64,000 nucleotides of DNA, from the NCBI GenBank assembly GCA_028281845.1, contig JANQJD010000008.1:1-64000 (forward strand), written 5' to 3'. The notes below the pieces were generated by a model. It was given only the letters and a program-made list of their open reading frames with translations. It ran no database searches and was not told the origin of the DNA. Source of the stretch: Rhodospirillales bacterium (GTDB taxonomy: Bacteria > Pseudomonadota > Alphaproteobacteria > Rhodospirillales > Rhodospirillaceae). The position numbers and the translations under genes are program-made. Positions 55,118 through 64,000 of the stretch are shown here, one piece after another. The stretch's first letter is position 1. The number at the start of each line of letters is the position of its first letter.

Positions 55118-55427
55118 GCCGCTTAGGCGATGCCTTGGTGTCAAGCGTCTTCGTCTCGTTCCTCTAGCAATCTAGCAAGAGGCGGGCATGGGCGTTGTGA
55201 CCCGTTTGGGAACCCCGCTCCCATTCGACCCCCCCGCTGTCAAAAATTAGGACGGGACAATATAATATGCTGCGAAACTTCCTTGCAGGAGGGGGGTGAC
55301 TTGCGCTCTGCAACAGGACACGTCCGGCGTGCCAAAGCTGCCGTGCTCTTCTAGCTTCTAGAGAGGTAGACACACTTTTTATGCCTTCCCTACCTTCCCT
55401 ACGGCTATAGGCTTGTAATCCATCTAG
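55118..55427. other. Spacer acs-dsbA
   Basis: 310 bp between convergent acs and dsbA without a supported gene. CCTTCCCTA is tandemly repeated at 55384-55401, and a G-run GGGGGG lies near 55290. No terminator with T tract is evident. Confidence 0.6.
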
Positions 55428-56114
55428 CTAGAATAGCCGAGGAGCTGTTTTTAATTTTCGAAAATCACTTTTTTTTAGCTCCGCTTCTACCAGAGACGCG
55501 AGCACGTCGTAGGACGTGACTCCAACGTACGTCCTACCACCGATCACGAAACTTGGTGTTGCCTTGATGCCGTGCACGCTAATGGCTTCATTTTTCATGG
55601 CGTTCAGATCGGCCAGTAGTGTCGCATCGCTCAAGCACTGATTGACATCAGTTTCTGTCATGCCGCCCTGCCTAGCCAGGTTCACAAGAGACTGCCGCGG
55701 TTTGCTTGCTCGGGACCACGTCTTCTGATGGCTAAATAGGACTTCTATGAAGCGGAAATACATATCCTGCTGGACACAGCGAGCCAGCATCGCTGCAGCG
55801 GTCGCGACAGGGTCAACAGAAAAATCACGATAGATGAACTTGACTTTCCCAGTGTCGATATAATCAGTTTTGAATCTTGGTAGAATCTGCGTGTGAAAGT
55901 CCGCGCAATGAGGACAAGTGAGTGAGGAATAATCTATAACCGTTACAGACGCATCTTCCCTCCCCATGAATCTATCCTCTGGGAAGGGCGCTATCATAGC
56001 CTGGCTAGCCGAAGGAATGTTGAGGTTGTGACTTTCCGCCAGGGTTGCGACAGATACTAAGAATGACAGTAGAAAAAGTCCTCCTCGTGTCAAGGAATGC
56101 AGTAGCACTTTCAC
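55428..56114 (-). CDS. DsbA-like thiol:disulfide interchange protein
   Basis: A periplasmic thioredoxin-fold oxidoreductase. Signal peptide residues 1-~26 (LLHSLTRGGLFLLSFLVSVATLA), then active site Cys67-Pro-His-Cys70 in SSLTCPHCADFH and the cis-proline loop KATPSFVIGG. The segment FIYRDFSVDPVATAAAMLARC is typical of the alphaproteobacterial DsbA-like/Com1 group. GTG 56114 is chosen because AGGAGG lies five bases upstream; an ATG at 56132 would begin inside that site. 228 residues. Oxidase or isomerase activity cannot be told from sequence. Confidence 0.9.
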   Translation of the reverse strand: MKVLLHSLTRGGLFLLSFLVSVATLAESHNLNIPSASQAMIAPFPEDRFMGREDASVTVIDYSSLTCPHCADFHTQILPRFKTDYIDTGKVKFIYRDFSVDPVATAAAMLARCVQQDMYFRFIEVLFSHQKTWSRASKPRQSLVNLARQGGMTETDVNQCLSDATLLADLNAMKNEAISVHGIKATPSFVIGGRTYVGVTSYDVLASLVEAELKKSDFRKLKTAPRLF

Positions 56115-56423
56115 GCTAACCTCCTGTAGCATGGAGAATGGAATGTAGAGAGTCGCTGGCCTCTCTGCAAGGGGGTTGCACTGGTCTCCTCTGCTGTGTC
56201 AACAGGTACTAATTGTGTAATGCTTTTGAATGTATTTTCTCTAAGGGTGAGTCCATCGCTGTAACGTGTTTGGGTCCGCCCATGTCCCCCGTGTGCCGAA
56301 CACTGCGCAGAGAGGGAAGGGGTTAACATACATCAACATAAGTGTGTGAAAACGGGCTTGCGAGTATGGGTGATTGCGCTCCCCTTGATGGGACTCTCAA
56401 AACATATAATAAATGAGGAGGAA
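56115..56423. other. Divergent spacer dsbA-pyrD
   Basis: 309 bp holding both leaders. The pyrD frame is open from 56346, giving up to 26 extra residues, judged unlikely. No repeat or firm promoter is seen. Confidence 0.55.
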
Positions 56424-57539
56424 ATGGCCCTGGGCCACTTGTTGCAGGGAGGAATCATCCGCCTTCTGGGGAGGCTACCCCCGGAGGAGGCCCACAGGAT
56501 GGCAATGTTTCTGCTACGGATCGTCAGAAACATGCGCTTGCTCAGGGGTGTGACTCCTGACCAGGATGACCCCATCCTGGCTGTGCGATTATGGGAAAGG
56601 GATTTTCAAAGCCCACTTGGTCTAGCGGCTGGGTTTGACAAGAATGCCGAGGATGTTGAGGCCCTGCTAGGACTAGGATTTAGTTTCATTGAGGTGGGGA
56701 CTGTGACGCCTCGTCCGCAGAGTGGGCATGCACGCCCACGGTTGTTTCGTTTACCTGCAGAGAAAGCACTGATCAACCGTATGGGATTCAATAATGTTGG
56801 ACTCGCAAAAGTCGTTCACCGCCTCGTGGAACGACAGCAACGCCAGGCTCAGAAGAGGAAACAGTGGGGGTGGGTTGGGGCAAATCTGGGCTGCAACAGT
56901 GACAGCCAAGAAGCCATCGCAGATTACGTCAAAGGCGTTAGGGCTCTGGCGCCATTAGTCGATTATCTGGTCCTCAACGTTTCCTCACCAAACACCCATG
57001 GCTTGCGGAAAATGCAATGTAGAGATGTTCTATTAACACTAATTAATAGAATTAAAGAAGAGATTAGTATTTTAAACATAAATCTAAAAATAAAGATACC
57101 ATTATTAATAAAAATTTCTCCAGATTTAAACTCTCATGAATTGTTAGATATAGCGGAAGTTGCATTGACCAGCGGCCTGGATGGTCTCGTTGCCACCAAC
57201 ACTACAATTGCCCGCCCGTTGGACAGGTGTGCGCGCGCGCGAGGGGGTCTGTCAGGTCGACCCCTTTTCCCTGCTTCAACCGCAGTGCTCGCTGACATGT
57301 ATAATCTGACCCAGGGAAAAGTGCCACTCATTGGAGTCGGCGGTGTCCTTTCGGGTGCCGATGCCTTGGCTAAGATTAAGGCCGGTGCTTCCCTAGTGCA
57401 GGTGTATACTGCAATGATCTACGAAGGACCGGGCGTGGTCAGGAGAATCAAATTGGAACTTGCACATCTTTTACGCTCTTATGGCTATCGCACTGTGTCT
57501 GAAGCTGTTGGGACTGGCGTAAAGGCCCCTTGCTCTTGA
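56424..57539 (+). CDS. pyrD: Dihydroorotate dehydrogenase, class 2 (quinone-linked)
   Basis: FMN enzyme at the inner membrane, oxidising dihydroorotate with quinone in pyrimidine synthesis. An N-terminal amphipathic segment (LLRLLPPEEAH type) marks class 2. PLGLAAGFDKNAED, GTVTPRPQSGHARPRLFRL, NRMGFNN, NVSSPNTHGLR with the catalytic serine, and IGVGGVLSGADALAKI are intact. GAGGAGG immediately precedes ATG 56424; 371 residues. Codons at 57031-57120 contain only 14 G/C in 90 bases, while 57181-57240 contain 38 in 60: a sharp internal shift that does not disturb the frame. Confidence 0.95.
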   Translation: MALGHLLQGGIIRLLGRLPPEEAHRMAMFLLRIVRNMRLLRGVTPDQDDPILAVRLWERDFQSPLGLAAGFDKNAEDVEALLGLGFSFIEVGTVTPRPQSGHARPRLFRLPAEKALINRMGFNNVGLAKVVHRLVERQQRQAQKRKQWGWVGANLGCNSDSQEAIADYVKGVRALAPLVDYLVLNVSSPNTHGLRKMQCRDVLLTLINRIKEEISILNINLKIKIPLLIKISPDLNSHELLDIAEVALTSGLDGLVATNTTIARPLDRCARARGGLSGRPLFPASTAVLADMYNLTQGKVPLIGVGGVLSGADALAKIKAGASLVQVYTAMIYEGPGVVRRIKLELAHLLRSYGYRTVSEAVGTGVKAPCS

Positions 57540-57594
57540 AGGAGCATTTTCCCAGATTCCCAGAGACGAAACTTATAACACGGTATGTGCAATC

Positions 57595-58482
57595 ATGGGA
57601 CATATTGATTTCTCTACTCCATTAGGGATGTCATCTTTGATGGGAGACTACGATGTCTTCATCATCGACTTGTGGGGGGTGCTGCACGACGGGACTGTCG
57701 CCTATCCGCACGCCATAGAGACTCTACAGAGGTTAAAGGAAAACGGCAAACAGACCATCTTGTTGTCCAATGCACCGCGACGAACTCGTGACCTCATCCA
57801 AGCCATGCAGCGTATGGGCTTACACCGTTCCCTTTACGATGAGATTCTGTCTGCCGGTGAGGCGACCCACTGCGAGATTCGCAACTGTCGTGATCCATTC
57901 TATAAGACCCTAGGCAGACACTGTTGGCACTTGGGTCCCGACCGCGACCGTAGTGTGTTTGATTCTTTAGACGTGGAGTTGGTGGCGACTCCTGAAGAGG
58001 CCACCTTCGTGGTTAACACAGGGCCATTGGCCTTTCATGAAGACGTAGACGATTATGTAACATACTTACTCCGCTGCCGGCAGCGTGATTTACCCATGGT
58101 GTGTGCTAATCCTGACCAACTCGTAGTGTCTATAGACGGAGGGCGAGCGATATGTGCTGGCGCCCTAGCCGCACGTTACGAAGAGCTGGGGGGGCGTGTC
58201 AGCTATCGTGGTAAACCGGATCCAGCCATTTATGACATGTGTCTCGAACGCTTGGGTCAGCCTGACAGATGCAAAGTCCTAGCAATTGGGGATACCCTTG
58301 AGACGGATATTGCCGGCGCCGCTGCAGCGCATATCGATGCTGCATTCGTCACCTGTGGTTTACATGGCCGTGAACTGGGAATTGCCGCCTACAACGAACA
58401 GGCTGAGCCAGAAAGGGTCGCTGCCTTACTGGCCCGTCATCATTTGCGCTGTCGAGCGGTTCTGCCAGCGTTCGCCTGGTAA
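57595..58482 (+). CDS. HAD-superfamily class IIA hydrolase (TIGR01459-like)
   Basis: A cytoplasmic phosphatase-like protein. HAD motif I is DLWGVLHDG (first Asp nucleophile), motif II LLSNAPR, and motif III/IV KPDPAIYDMCLE and GDTLETDIAGAAAA. The cap between motifs II and III is of class IIA. 295 residues matches the group found mostly in alphaproteobacteria, whose substrate is unknown. No strong ribosome site precedes the ATG; MSSLMGDYDV downstream is an alternative. It follows pyrD by 55 bp and is convergent with secA. Confidence 0.9.
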   Translation: MGHIDFSTPLGMSSLMGDYDVFIIDLWGVLHDGTVAYPHAIETLQRLKENGKQTILLSNAPRRTRDLIQAMQRMGLHRSLYDEILSAGEATHCEIRNCRDPFYKTLGRHCWHLGPDRDRSVFDSLDVELVATPEEATFVVNTGPLAFHEDVDDYVTYLLRCRQRDLPMVCANPDQLVVSIDGGRAICAGALAARYEELGGRVSYRGKPDPAIYDMCLERLGQPDRCKVLAIGDTLETDIAGAAAAHIDAAFVTCGLHGRELGIAAYNEQAEPERVAALLARHHLRCRAVLPAFAW

Positions 58483-58537
58483 GGGAGCGGTGAAGGAAGT
58501 GACTGACGGAATTCAGCAGCACGCAAGCAACCCATGC

Positions 58538-61207
58538 CTAGCCGTGGCAATGCTTGAATTTCCGACCTGAACCACAGGGGCACGGGTCATTGCGCCGAAT
58601 CTTCCTTCTACGGGGCATTTCGTTCATTAATTGTTCTTTTACAGAGACCTTCGCATGTTTTTGAGAAGGATCGCTGGAGGCAAGCGCAGAAGACGTCATG
58701 GGAGAAGGCACTTCTGGAAGGGGAAGAGGCATTTTCGCATAGGACAATACTGTTGTGACTCTTTCACGCAATTGCGTGAGCATGTGCTCAAAGAGAGAGA
58801 ATGATTCTTGTTTGTACTCGTTCAAGGGGTCACGCTGACCATAAGCGCGTAGCCCTATGCCCTGGCGCAGGTAATCAAGTGTCAGAAGGTGTTCCTTCCA
58901 GAGTTGGTCCAGTACCTGGAGTAACACGCCCTTTTCGATTCGCTGTAGCAGCTCAACACCGAAACACGCCGTTTTCGTCACCATAAGCTGATCAGAGGCT
59001 TCAGTAATACGTTTTTTAATTTCGCCTTCCGCAAGGCCTTTGTCACCCAGCCAGTCTGCAATTGGCAAGTTTAGATTTAACACTCTTATACATTCTTCGT
59101 GAAATATTTTTGAACATGTAAGTTTATTCCATTTTTTTATTTCTAAAGGTTCTGTCATGCAATTTTCAATAATGTCTTCAATGACCTGACGGCGCATGTC
59201 GACGACGGTCTGGTGCACCTCATCAAGTGTCATCACTTCACGCCGTTGTTCGTAGACAACTTTGCGCTGGTCATTCATCACATCATCAAATTTCAGCAGA
59301 CTTTTGCGAATCTCAAAATTGCGCGCTTCCACCTTCTGCTGAGCCTTTTCCAGGGCTTTGTTAATCCAGGGATGGACAATGGCTTCGCCTTCTTGCAAGC
59401 CTAGTGTCTGGAGCATCTTATCCATGCGTTCCGAGCCAAAGATACGCATCAAATCGTCTTCTAGAGAAAGGAAGAAACGCGAGGCGCCTCGATCCCCCTG
59501 CCGCCCACTGCGGCCGCGTAATTGGTTGTCAATACGACGACTCTCATGACGCTCAGTCCCGATGACAAACAGACCACCTGCCTCCATACCAATCTGCCGG
59601 CGCTCAGCGACTTCCCGGTAGACTCTTTCCGTGTCTGCTGTTGCTATTCTCCTGTCGGAAGCACGTGCTTGATTCAGGCGCATAGAGGCATTTCCTCCCA
59701 GTTGAATATCTGTACCACGTCCAGCCATATTAGTAGCTATCGTGACAGCCCCAGGCACGCCAGCTTCTGCGATAATATAAGCCTCTTGCTCGTGGTAGCG
59801 GGCGTTCAGAACCTTGTGTGGAATCCCGCTGGCCTGCAGCATTCTGGCAAGCCGTTCAGACTTCTCAATGGAAGTCGTACCTACTAATACAGGCTGACGG
59901 CGTGCGTAACAGTCTTTGATATTTACGAGAATAGCTTCGTATTTCTCACGGGCCGTGCGATACACCTCGTCGTGCATGTCCTGGCGTACAACCGGCAGAT
60001 TTGTCGGTATTGCGACGACCTCAAGTCCATAGATTTCCTGAAATTCGCTCGCTTCCGTCATGGCAGTACCCGTCATCCCAGCGAGCTTGGGATAGAGACG
60101 AAAATAGTTTTGAAAAGTAATCGAGGCAAGAGTCTGATTCTCGTTCTGTATATCTACCCTTTCCTTCGCTTCCAGCGCCTGATGCAGACCATCAGAGTAT
60201 CGGCGACCTTCCATCATACGGCCCGTGAATTCGTCTATGATCACCACCTTCTCATCTTTCACGATGTAATCAACATCGCGTGTAAATAATTTATGCGCGC
60301 GCAATGCTTGGTTGATATGGTGAACCAAGGACAGGTTGCCAACATCATAGAGCCCCTCGCCACGTAAAAGATTTTTCTGGTTTAGCAAATCTTCTATGTA
60401 CTCGGCTCCTTCCTCTGTTAGGGTGACGGCACGCGCTTTTTCGTCTTTCTCAAAGTGGACCTCTTCTAAACGCGGGATAAGCTTGTCCACCTGGAGATAA
60501 AGATCAGAGTAATCCTCCGATGGACCAGAGACAATGAGTGGTGTACGGGCTTCGTCGATCAGTATGCTATCCACCTCGTCCACAATAGCGTAGTGGAACT
60601 GACGCTGCACCATTTCCTCCAAACTGAATTTCATGTTATCACGGAGGTAGTCAAAACCTAATTCGTTGTTGGTGGCATAAACGACATCACAAGCATAAGC
60701 AGCTCGCCGCTCCGAGTCGTTCATGCCATGGAGGATGATGCCGACCGATAGTCCCAGAAAACGATAGATCTGCCCCATCCACTCGGCATCGCGGCGGGCA
60801 AGGTAATCGTTGACTGTTACCACATGCACTCCGCGACCGGAGAGGGCATTGAGATAAACGGACAGCGTGGCTGCCAAAGTCTTCCCCTCGCCAGTCTTCA
60901 TCTCTGCAATCTTACCCTGGTGGAGGACAAGACCGCCGAGAAGCTGAACGTCAAAAGGACGCTGTCCTAAAGTGCGTTGAGAGGCTTCCCGTACGGTGGC
61001 GAAGGCTTCAACCATTAATGAGTCTTGTGTTGCGCCTTCGGCTAGGCGGGTGCGGAAGACATCTGTGCGAGCCCGTAGAGAATCATCGCTCAGCTCTCGC
61101 ACCATGGGCTCCAGGGTGCTAATAGCCTGGATTGTCTTGTTCAGACTCCTAATGAGACGATCGTTGGCGGACCCGAAAAGTCGCCGGGCAACGGCGCCAA
61201 ACATCAT
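58538..61207 (-). CDS. secA: Preprotein translocase ATPase SecA
   Basis: The motor that pushes unfolded proteins through SecYEG. Walker A MKTGEGKT (about 103-110), DEAD-like [11 protein letters not shown], the preprotein-binding domain, NBD2 with [13 protein letters not shown] and [13 protein letters not shown], helical scaffold and wing, and a C-terminal zinc/SecB-binding tail [14 protein letters not shown] are all present. 889 residues is normal. Two ATGs start it (61207 and 61204), with GAGG upstream. Codons at 59060-59170 are AT-rich. The alphaproteobacterial neighbour argJ is not adjacent here. Confidence 0.97.
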   Translation of the reverse strand: MMFGAVARRLFGSANDRLIRSLNKTIQAISTLEPMVRELSDDSLRARTDVFRTRLAEGATQDSLMVEAFATVREASQRTLGQRPFDVQLLGGLVLHQGKIAEMKTGEGKTLAATLSVYLNALSGRGVHVVTVNDYLARRDAEWMGQIYRFLGLSVGIILHGMNDSERRAAYACDVVYATNNELGFDYLRDNMKFSLEEMVQRQFHYAIVDEVDSILIDEARTPLIVSGPSEDYSDLYLQVDKLIPRLEEVHFEKDEKARAVTLTEEGAEYIEDLLNQKNLLRGEGLYDVGNLSLVHHINQALRAHKLFTRDVDYIVKDEKVVIIDEFTGRMMEGRRYSDGLHQALEAKERVDIQNENQTLASITFQNYFRLYPKLAGMTGTAMTEASEFQEIYGLEVVAIPTNLPVVRQDMHDEVYRTAREKYEAILVNIKDCYARRQPVLVGTTSIEKSERLARMLQASGIPHKVLNARYHEQEAYIIAEAGVPGAVTIATNMAGRGTDIQLGGNASMRLNQARASDRRIATADTERVYREVAERRQIGMEAGGLFVIGTERHESRRIDNQLRGRSGRQGDRGASRFFLSLEDDLMRIFGSERMDKMLQTLGLQEGEAIVHPWINKALEKAQQKVEARNFEIRKSLLKFDDVMNDQRKVVYEQRREVMTLDEVHQTVVDMRRQVIEDIIENCMTEPLEIKKWNKLTCSKIFHEECIRVLNLNLPIADWLGDKGLAEGEIKKRITEASDQLMVTKTACFGVELLQRIEKGVLLQVLDQLWKEHLLTLDYLRQGIGLRAYGQRDPLNEYKQESFSLFEHMLTQLRERVTTVLSYAKMPLPLPEVPSPMTSSALASSDPSQKHAKVSVKEQLMNEMPRRRKIRRNDPCPCGSGRKFKHCHG

Positions 61208-61522
61208 AATGCCTCAATCTTGTGGAAAAAGTTGCAGGGGCATAATTTGTCTCGCAAGAGCATAGCATGAGTAGCCAATAAGGCCCGCGGCCGCCCCTGT
61301 CAACGTCTATCATTGTCCTGTCAACGTCTATCATTGTTATGGTCACGTGCTCTGTATTTTTTCTGTATCAGCCACATTTCTGACGCTCACGACGTGAATG
61401 GATGGAATGCTTGCCTGCTGAGCGGAGTGCTGCAGGTATTCATCGCAGAATGAAGAGTATTTCACGCGCGCCTCAAGGCGGAATATCGATGAACATGAGT
61501 ATTTATAGATGAGGTATAAATT
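61208..61522. other. Divergent spacer secA-methyltransferase
   Basis: 315 bp holding both leaders, with a 21-bp perfect tandem duplication near secA and an AT-rich right end (61495-61522) containing GAGG eight bases before the methyltransferase ATG. No clear promoter. Confidence 0.6.
61296..61337. repeat. Perfect tandem duplication, 21 bp x 2, upstream of secA
   Basis: 61296-61316 and 61317-61337 are identical and adjacent; the unit begins CCTGTCAACGTC and ends ATCATTGT. It lies 88-130 bp upstream of the secA start. It is the longest perfect duplication found in the window. Confidence 0.93.
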
Positions 61523-62389
61523 ATGAAACTCAATTATTTCATACAAAACGAGATTAATAATAATTTAAAATTGCAAATTTTTAACAAATTTTCATGTATT
61601 GCACCAAATTATGAAGATTTTTCTCCTTTAGAGAAATTATCAGGTGAACGTCTACTTGATATGCTAGCAATAGGGCCACGAGATTTCGTCCTTGATCTTG
61701 GTTGCGGTCCTGGCAACATGACCCGCCGTATCCGTACTCGCACCAACGGCAAGCTGGTCGGGGTTGATGCGTCAGCAGGGATGGTCGCACAGGCACGCTG
61801 GCACGCTCGAGGCAGTGGGATTCTTTTTCTGTCAAAGGACGCAGAGGAACTCGATTTTGATCGCAATTTTAACGTTATTTTCTGTAATTCAGCTTTACAG
61901 TGGTTCAGCCGTCCTGGACGTGTTGTGGACGGTTGTTATCGCGCTTTGCGACGCGGTGGGTGGTTTGGAGCGCAAGCCCCAGCTACCCAGCAGTGGTGCT
62001 CGCTGGTACGCGACGTTATGGCTGCCGCTTCTACTGATGTACGCACAAAAGATGACTTCGGAAGCTTTCGTGACCCCTTGTTTTGCATGGCAACGGTTGG
62101 AGAGTATGTCGCGCTGCTCAGCGGTCCTGGTTTTGACGTTCATGATGCCTGGATAGAGCGGGAAACCACGCGTCATACATCTCAGGAAGCTCTGAATCTC
62201 CTGCGAGCCATGGCAGGTGCAGCGCTTTTCAACAGAGCTTGCTACAAGCGCGATGTCAGCAACACATTTTTCAAGAATCTCAATGCTGTGATACGTGAAA
62301 CGATTCACGCCGGCAGCGGTGAGGACGGCCTGATAGAGGTAAACGTACATCGACTCTACATTTTTGCCATCAAACCACTACTCGCTTGA
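61523..62389 (+). CDS. Class I SAM-dependent methyltransferase (BioC/Tam-like)
   Basis: Rossmann-fold methyltransferase: motif I VLDLGCGPGNMTRRI, motif II VGVDASAGMVAQAR, the acidic DAEELDF and motif IV NVIFCNSALQWF, closest in feel to trans-aconitate methyltransferase or BioC; ALRRGGWFGAQ is the post-IV loop. The first ~45 codons are extremely AT-rich (11 G/C in 61561-61620) and encode KLNYFIQNEINNN, while the rest is GC-rich (37 of 60 in 61921-61980). GAGG lies eight bases before the ATG. 288 residues. No biotin genes are nearby, so function is open. Confidence 0.82.
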   Translation: MKLNYFIQNEINNNLKLQIFNKFSCIAPNYEDFSPLEKLSGERLLDMLAIGPRDFVLDLGCGPGNMTRRIRTRTNGKLVGVDASAGMVAQARWHARGSGILFLSKDAEELDFDRNFNVIFCNSALQWFSRPGRVVDGCYRALRRGGWFGAQAPATQQWCSLVRDVMAAASTDVRTKDDFGSFRDPLFCMATVGEYVALLSGPGFDVHDAWIERETTRHTSQEALNLLRAMAGAALFNRACYKRDVSNTFFKNLNAVIRETIHAGSGEDGLIEVNVHRLYIFAIKPLLA

Positions 62390-62448
62390 TCTCTCCTTTC
62401 CAACTCTTGCAAAGAGCGAAGGCAAAATCACCAAGCAGCTGCTCCCTT

Positions 62449-62475
62449 GTGGAGGAGACCTAGTGGAGGAGACCT
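62449..62475. repeat. Tandem duplication, 14 bp, between methyltransferase and recA
   Basis: GTGGAGGAGACCT occurs at 62449-62461 and 62463-62475 with one base between. It lies between two convergent 3' ends. Confidence 0.85.
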
Positions 62476-62521
62476 CCCTCCCCAGCCAGCGCACTCTCCC
62501 ATCCTCGCGGCAGCAGGAAGA

Positions 62522-63592
62522 TTACGCTCTTGACCTGTCCACACCCACACTGTCACCATCGCTCCCTTCACCCGTCATGTCACGAGGACTCGCAGCCAGT
62601 ACTTCCGATAACAAACCCGTGTTGGCGCGGATGAGACTCTCGATCTCCTCAACAATCTGTGGATTGGCCCGCAGGAAGTTCTTCGCATTTTCACGCCCCT
62701 GGCCAATGCGTTGCGCATTGTAAGAAAACCATGAACCGGCCTTTTCAATCACGCCAGATTTTACACCTAGATCTATAATTTCCCCACTTTTTGATATACC
62801 AAATCCATATATAATATCAAATTCAACAACTTTAAAAGGTGGTGCTATCTTGTTCTTTACTATTTTTACACGTGTTTGGTTGCCAATGATATCATCCCTC
62901 TCTTTTATGGAGCCAACACGGCGTATATCTAAACGTACAGAAGAATAAAACTTTAATGCATTACCACCAGTAGTTGTTTCATGATTACCAAACACGATCC
63001 CGATCCTCATCCGGATCTGATTAATAAATATGACAAGCGTATTGGAGCGAGCCACTGAGGCGGTCAACTTTCGCAGAGCCTGGCTCATCAGACGGGCATG
63101 GAGACCAACATGACTATCGCCCATCTCACCGGCTAATTCTGCACGTGGTACTAGTGCTGCTACAGAGTCAACAACTACTACATCTATTGCCCCTGACCGT
63201 ACTAAGATATCACAGATTTCCAGTCCTTGCTCCCCCGCATCTGGCTGTGAGAGCAGTAACTCCTTAAGAATCACACCGAGCTTGCAGGCGTAGATGGCAT
63301 CCAGGGCGTGTTCAGCGTCTATAAAGGCACATGTCCCGCCCAGCTTTTGGGCCTCGGCAATCACATGCAAAGCCAAAGTCGTCTTCCCTGAGCTCTCCGG
63401 ACCATAGATTTCAACGATCCGCCCCCGTGGCAACCCACCCACGCCAAGAGCAATGTCCAACCCTAAGGAACCTGTAGGAATGCTCTCAACCTCTATCCCG
63501 CTGTCGCGGGCACCGAGGCGCATAATAGACCCCTTTCCGAAGGCCCGTTCAATCTGGTTCACAGCAGCTTCCAAGACCGTATGCTTATCCAT
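62522..63592 (-). CDS. recA: Recombinase RecA
   Basis: ATP-dependent strand-exchange protein and SOS co-protease. Walker A GPESSGKT at 64-71, Walker [13 protein letters not shown]1 loop [10 protein letters not shown] and L2 loop GNHETTTGG are present. Two positions usually invariant differ: the L1-adjacent Gln of GLQARLMSQ is His165, and the Pro of GNPETTTGG is His204. 356 residues is normal; the acidic tail is short. ATG 63592 (MDKHTVLEA) has GGAAGAG six bases upstream. Codons at about 62760-62990 are AT-rich. No GTTC-N7-GTTC SOS box of the alphaproteobacterial type is visible upstream. Confidence 0.95.
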   Translation of the reverse strand: MDKHTVLEAAVNQIERAFGKGSIMRLGARDSGIEVESIPTGSLGLDIALGVGGLPRGRIVEIYGPESSGKTTLALHVIAEAQKLGGTCAFIDAEHALDAIYACKLGVILKELLLSQPDAGEQGLEICDILVRSGAIDVVVVDSVAALVPRAELAGEMGDSHVGLHARLMSQALRKLTASVARSNTLVIFINQIRMRIGIVFGNHETTTGGNALKFYSSVRLDIRRVGSIKERDDIIGNQTRVKIVKNKIAPPFKVVEFDIIYGFGISKSGEIIDLGVKSGVIEKAGSWFSYNAQRIGQGRENAKNFLRANPQIVEEIESLIRANTGLLSEVLAASPRDMTGEGSDGDSVGVDRSRA

Positions 63593-63618
63593 TCGACTCT
63601 TCCACATGACCTCACATT

Positions 63619-63650
63619 CGAGACTACCCTCTCTCGAGACTACCCTCTCT
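63619..63650. repeat. Perfect tandem duplication, 16 bp x 2, upstream of recA
   Basis: CGAGACTACCCTCTCT is repeated head to tail 27 bp before the recA start codon, likely within the recA leader. Confidence 0.92.
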
Positions 63651-63777
63651 AGTCCCAGAGAGTGTAATCTTGGCGGCCCTGGTGTCCCTGAACGAAGAGG
63701 ATTTTACGCGCAAGGAAGTACATTTTCCGAGAAAATGGCAGCCACCATACGCGGGTGTGCCTCCCACAAGAGGCACA

Positions 63778-63885
63778 TTTGCTCATCTTTTGCTCATCTT
63801 TTAAAAACCATTTTCTGCTAAAAACCATTACAATAAAAAACCATCTAAAAACCCTCTTAAAAACCCTCTCTAAAAACCCTCTCTG
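63778..63885. repeat. 11-bp tandem duplication followed by an A5CC(A/C)T ladder
   Basis: TTTGCTCATCT is duplicated perfectly (63778-63799), then units of AAAAACC with CAT or CTCTC endings recur at least five times to 63885, ending in CTCTCTGCGAGAGGG, a small inverted repeat. Confidence 0.8.
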
Positions 63886-64000
63886 CGAGAGGGAATCATT
63901 TGTTTCATATTTTTTGTTTCATCTTTTTCGAAGAACGTCCCTAAAATGCGCGCTGCGGCAACGGATGGACTGGTGCGATTCTGCACAAGATCTTTTTCTA

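Larger units (their letters stand above)
63593..64000. other. recA upstream region with stacked short repeats
   Basis: 408 bp to the window end with no supported gene. A 16-bp perfect duplication (CGAGACTACCCTCTCT) is at 63619-63634/63635-63650, an 11-bp one (TTTGCTCATCT) at 63778-63788/63789-63799, then a ladder of AAAAACCATT/AAAAACCCTCT variants to about 63885 and two TTGTTTCAT copies near 63900-63922. The recA promoter should lie here but is not identifiable. Confidence 0.7.

Overview
The window looks like a chromosomal segment of an alphaproteobacterium of moderate GC, most likely in or near the Rhodospirillales/Acetobacterales. The evidence is gene content and order: the DUF4167-prmC-prfA-hisS-ispG series, the ribH-ribBA-ribE-ribD-glyA cluster, rsmE next to a plant-type gshA, a MucR/Ros regulator, a TIGR01459-type HAD protein, bifunctional argJ, class II DAHP synthase, and a folP with an extra N-terminal domain. 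The lineage call is inference, since no 16S rRNA is present. No phage, plasmid, transposase, integrase or CRISPR array is visible.

Layout. 1-0.4 kb: start of tuf behind tRNA-Gly and tRNA-Tyr, divergent from rlmB. 0.5-5.5 kb: rlmB, a radical SAM protein, rpmB, class II DAHP synthase and a convergent, overlapping lptG. 5.6-9.8 kb: PduO-type adenosyltransferase, folP, nadD, rsfS, sodB. 10.1-13.6 kb: the tight operon dapF-mtaB-ftsY. 13.8-19.8 kb: a histone-deacetylase-family amidohydrolase divergent from an RND pump (fusion protein plus transporter) and a thiol-type ArsR regulator. 20.3-26.4 kb: MoeB/ThiF-like protein, riboflavin genes and glyA. 26.4-28.7 kb: mucR with a repeat-bearing leader, tRNA-Pro and an orphan glycosyltransferase. 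28.7-37.2 kb (minus strand): DUF4167, prmC, prfA, hisS, ispG, argJ, nhaD. 37.9-47.3 kb (plus strand): gap-pgk, rsmE-gshA-chorismate mutase, a circularly permuted ATP-grasp/alpha-E pair, murJ. 47.3-64 kb: metH-metF, mlaC, acs, dsbA, pyrD, a HAD protein, secA, a methyltransferase, recA.

Functional links. metF and metH supply and use methyl-tetrahydrofolate, folP and glyA feed the folate pool, and PduO makes adenosylcobalamin from the corrinoid pool that MetH also uses. The DAHP synthase and the chorismate mutase serve aromatic synthesis. Acs carries the lysine that is acetylated in this family, and an HDAC-family protein is encoded about 38 kb away.

The least ordinary features are in DNA structure rather than gene content. 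(1) Spacers carry many perfect or near-perfect adjacent duplications of 7-21 nt, some touching start codons. (2) Conserved genes contain short islands of very AT-rich codons beside GC-rich stretches. (3) Several proteins run past their family's usual C-terminus, and lptG and the DAHP synthase gene overlap tail to tail by 121 bp. (4) GC hairpins and G/C homopolymer runs sit between genes. Spacers are long for a bacterium and nrdR is absent from its usual place. Together this suggests relaxed selection or an unusual slippage/repair regime, perhaps a host-restricted lineage; that is inference.
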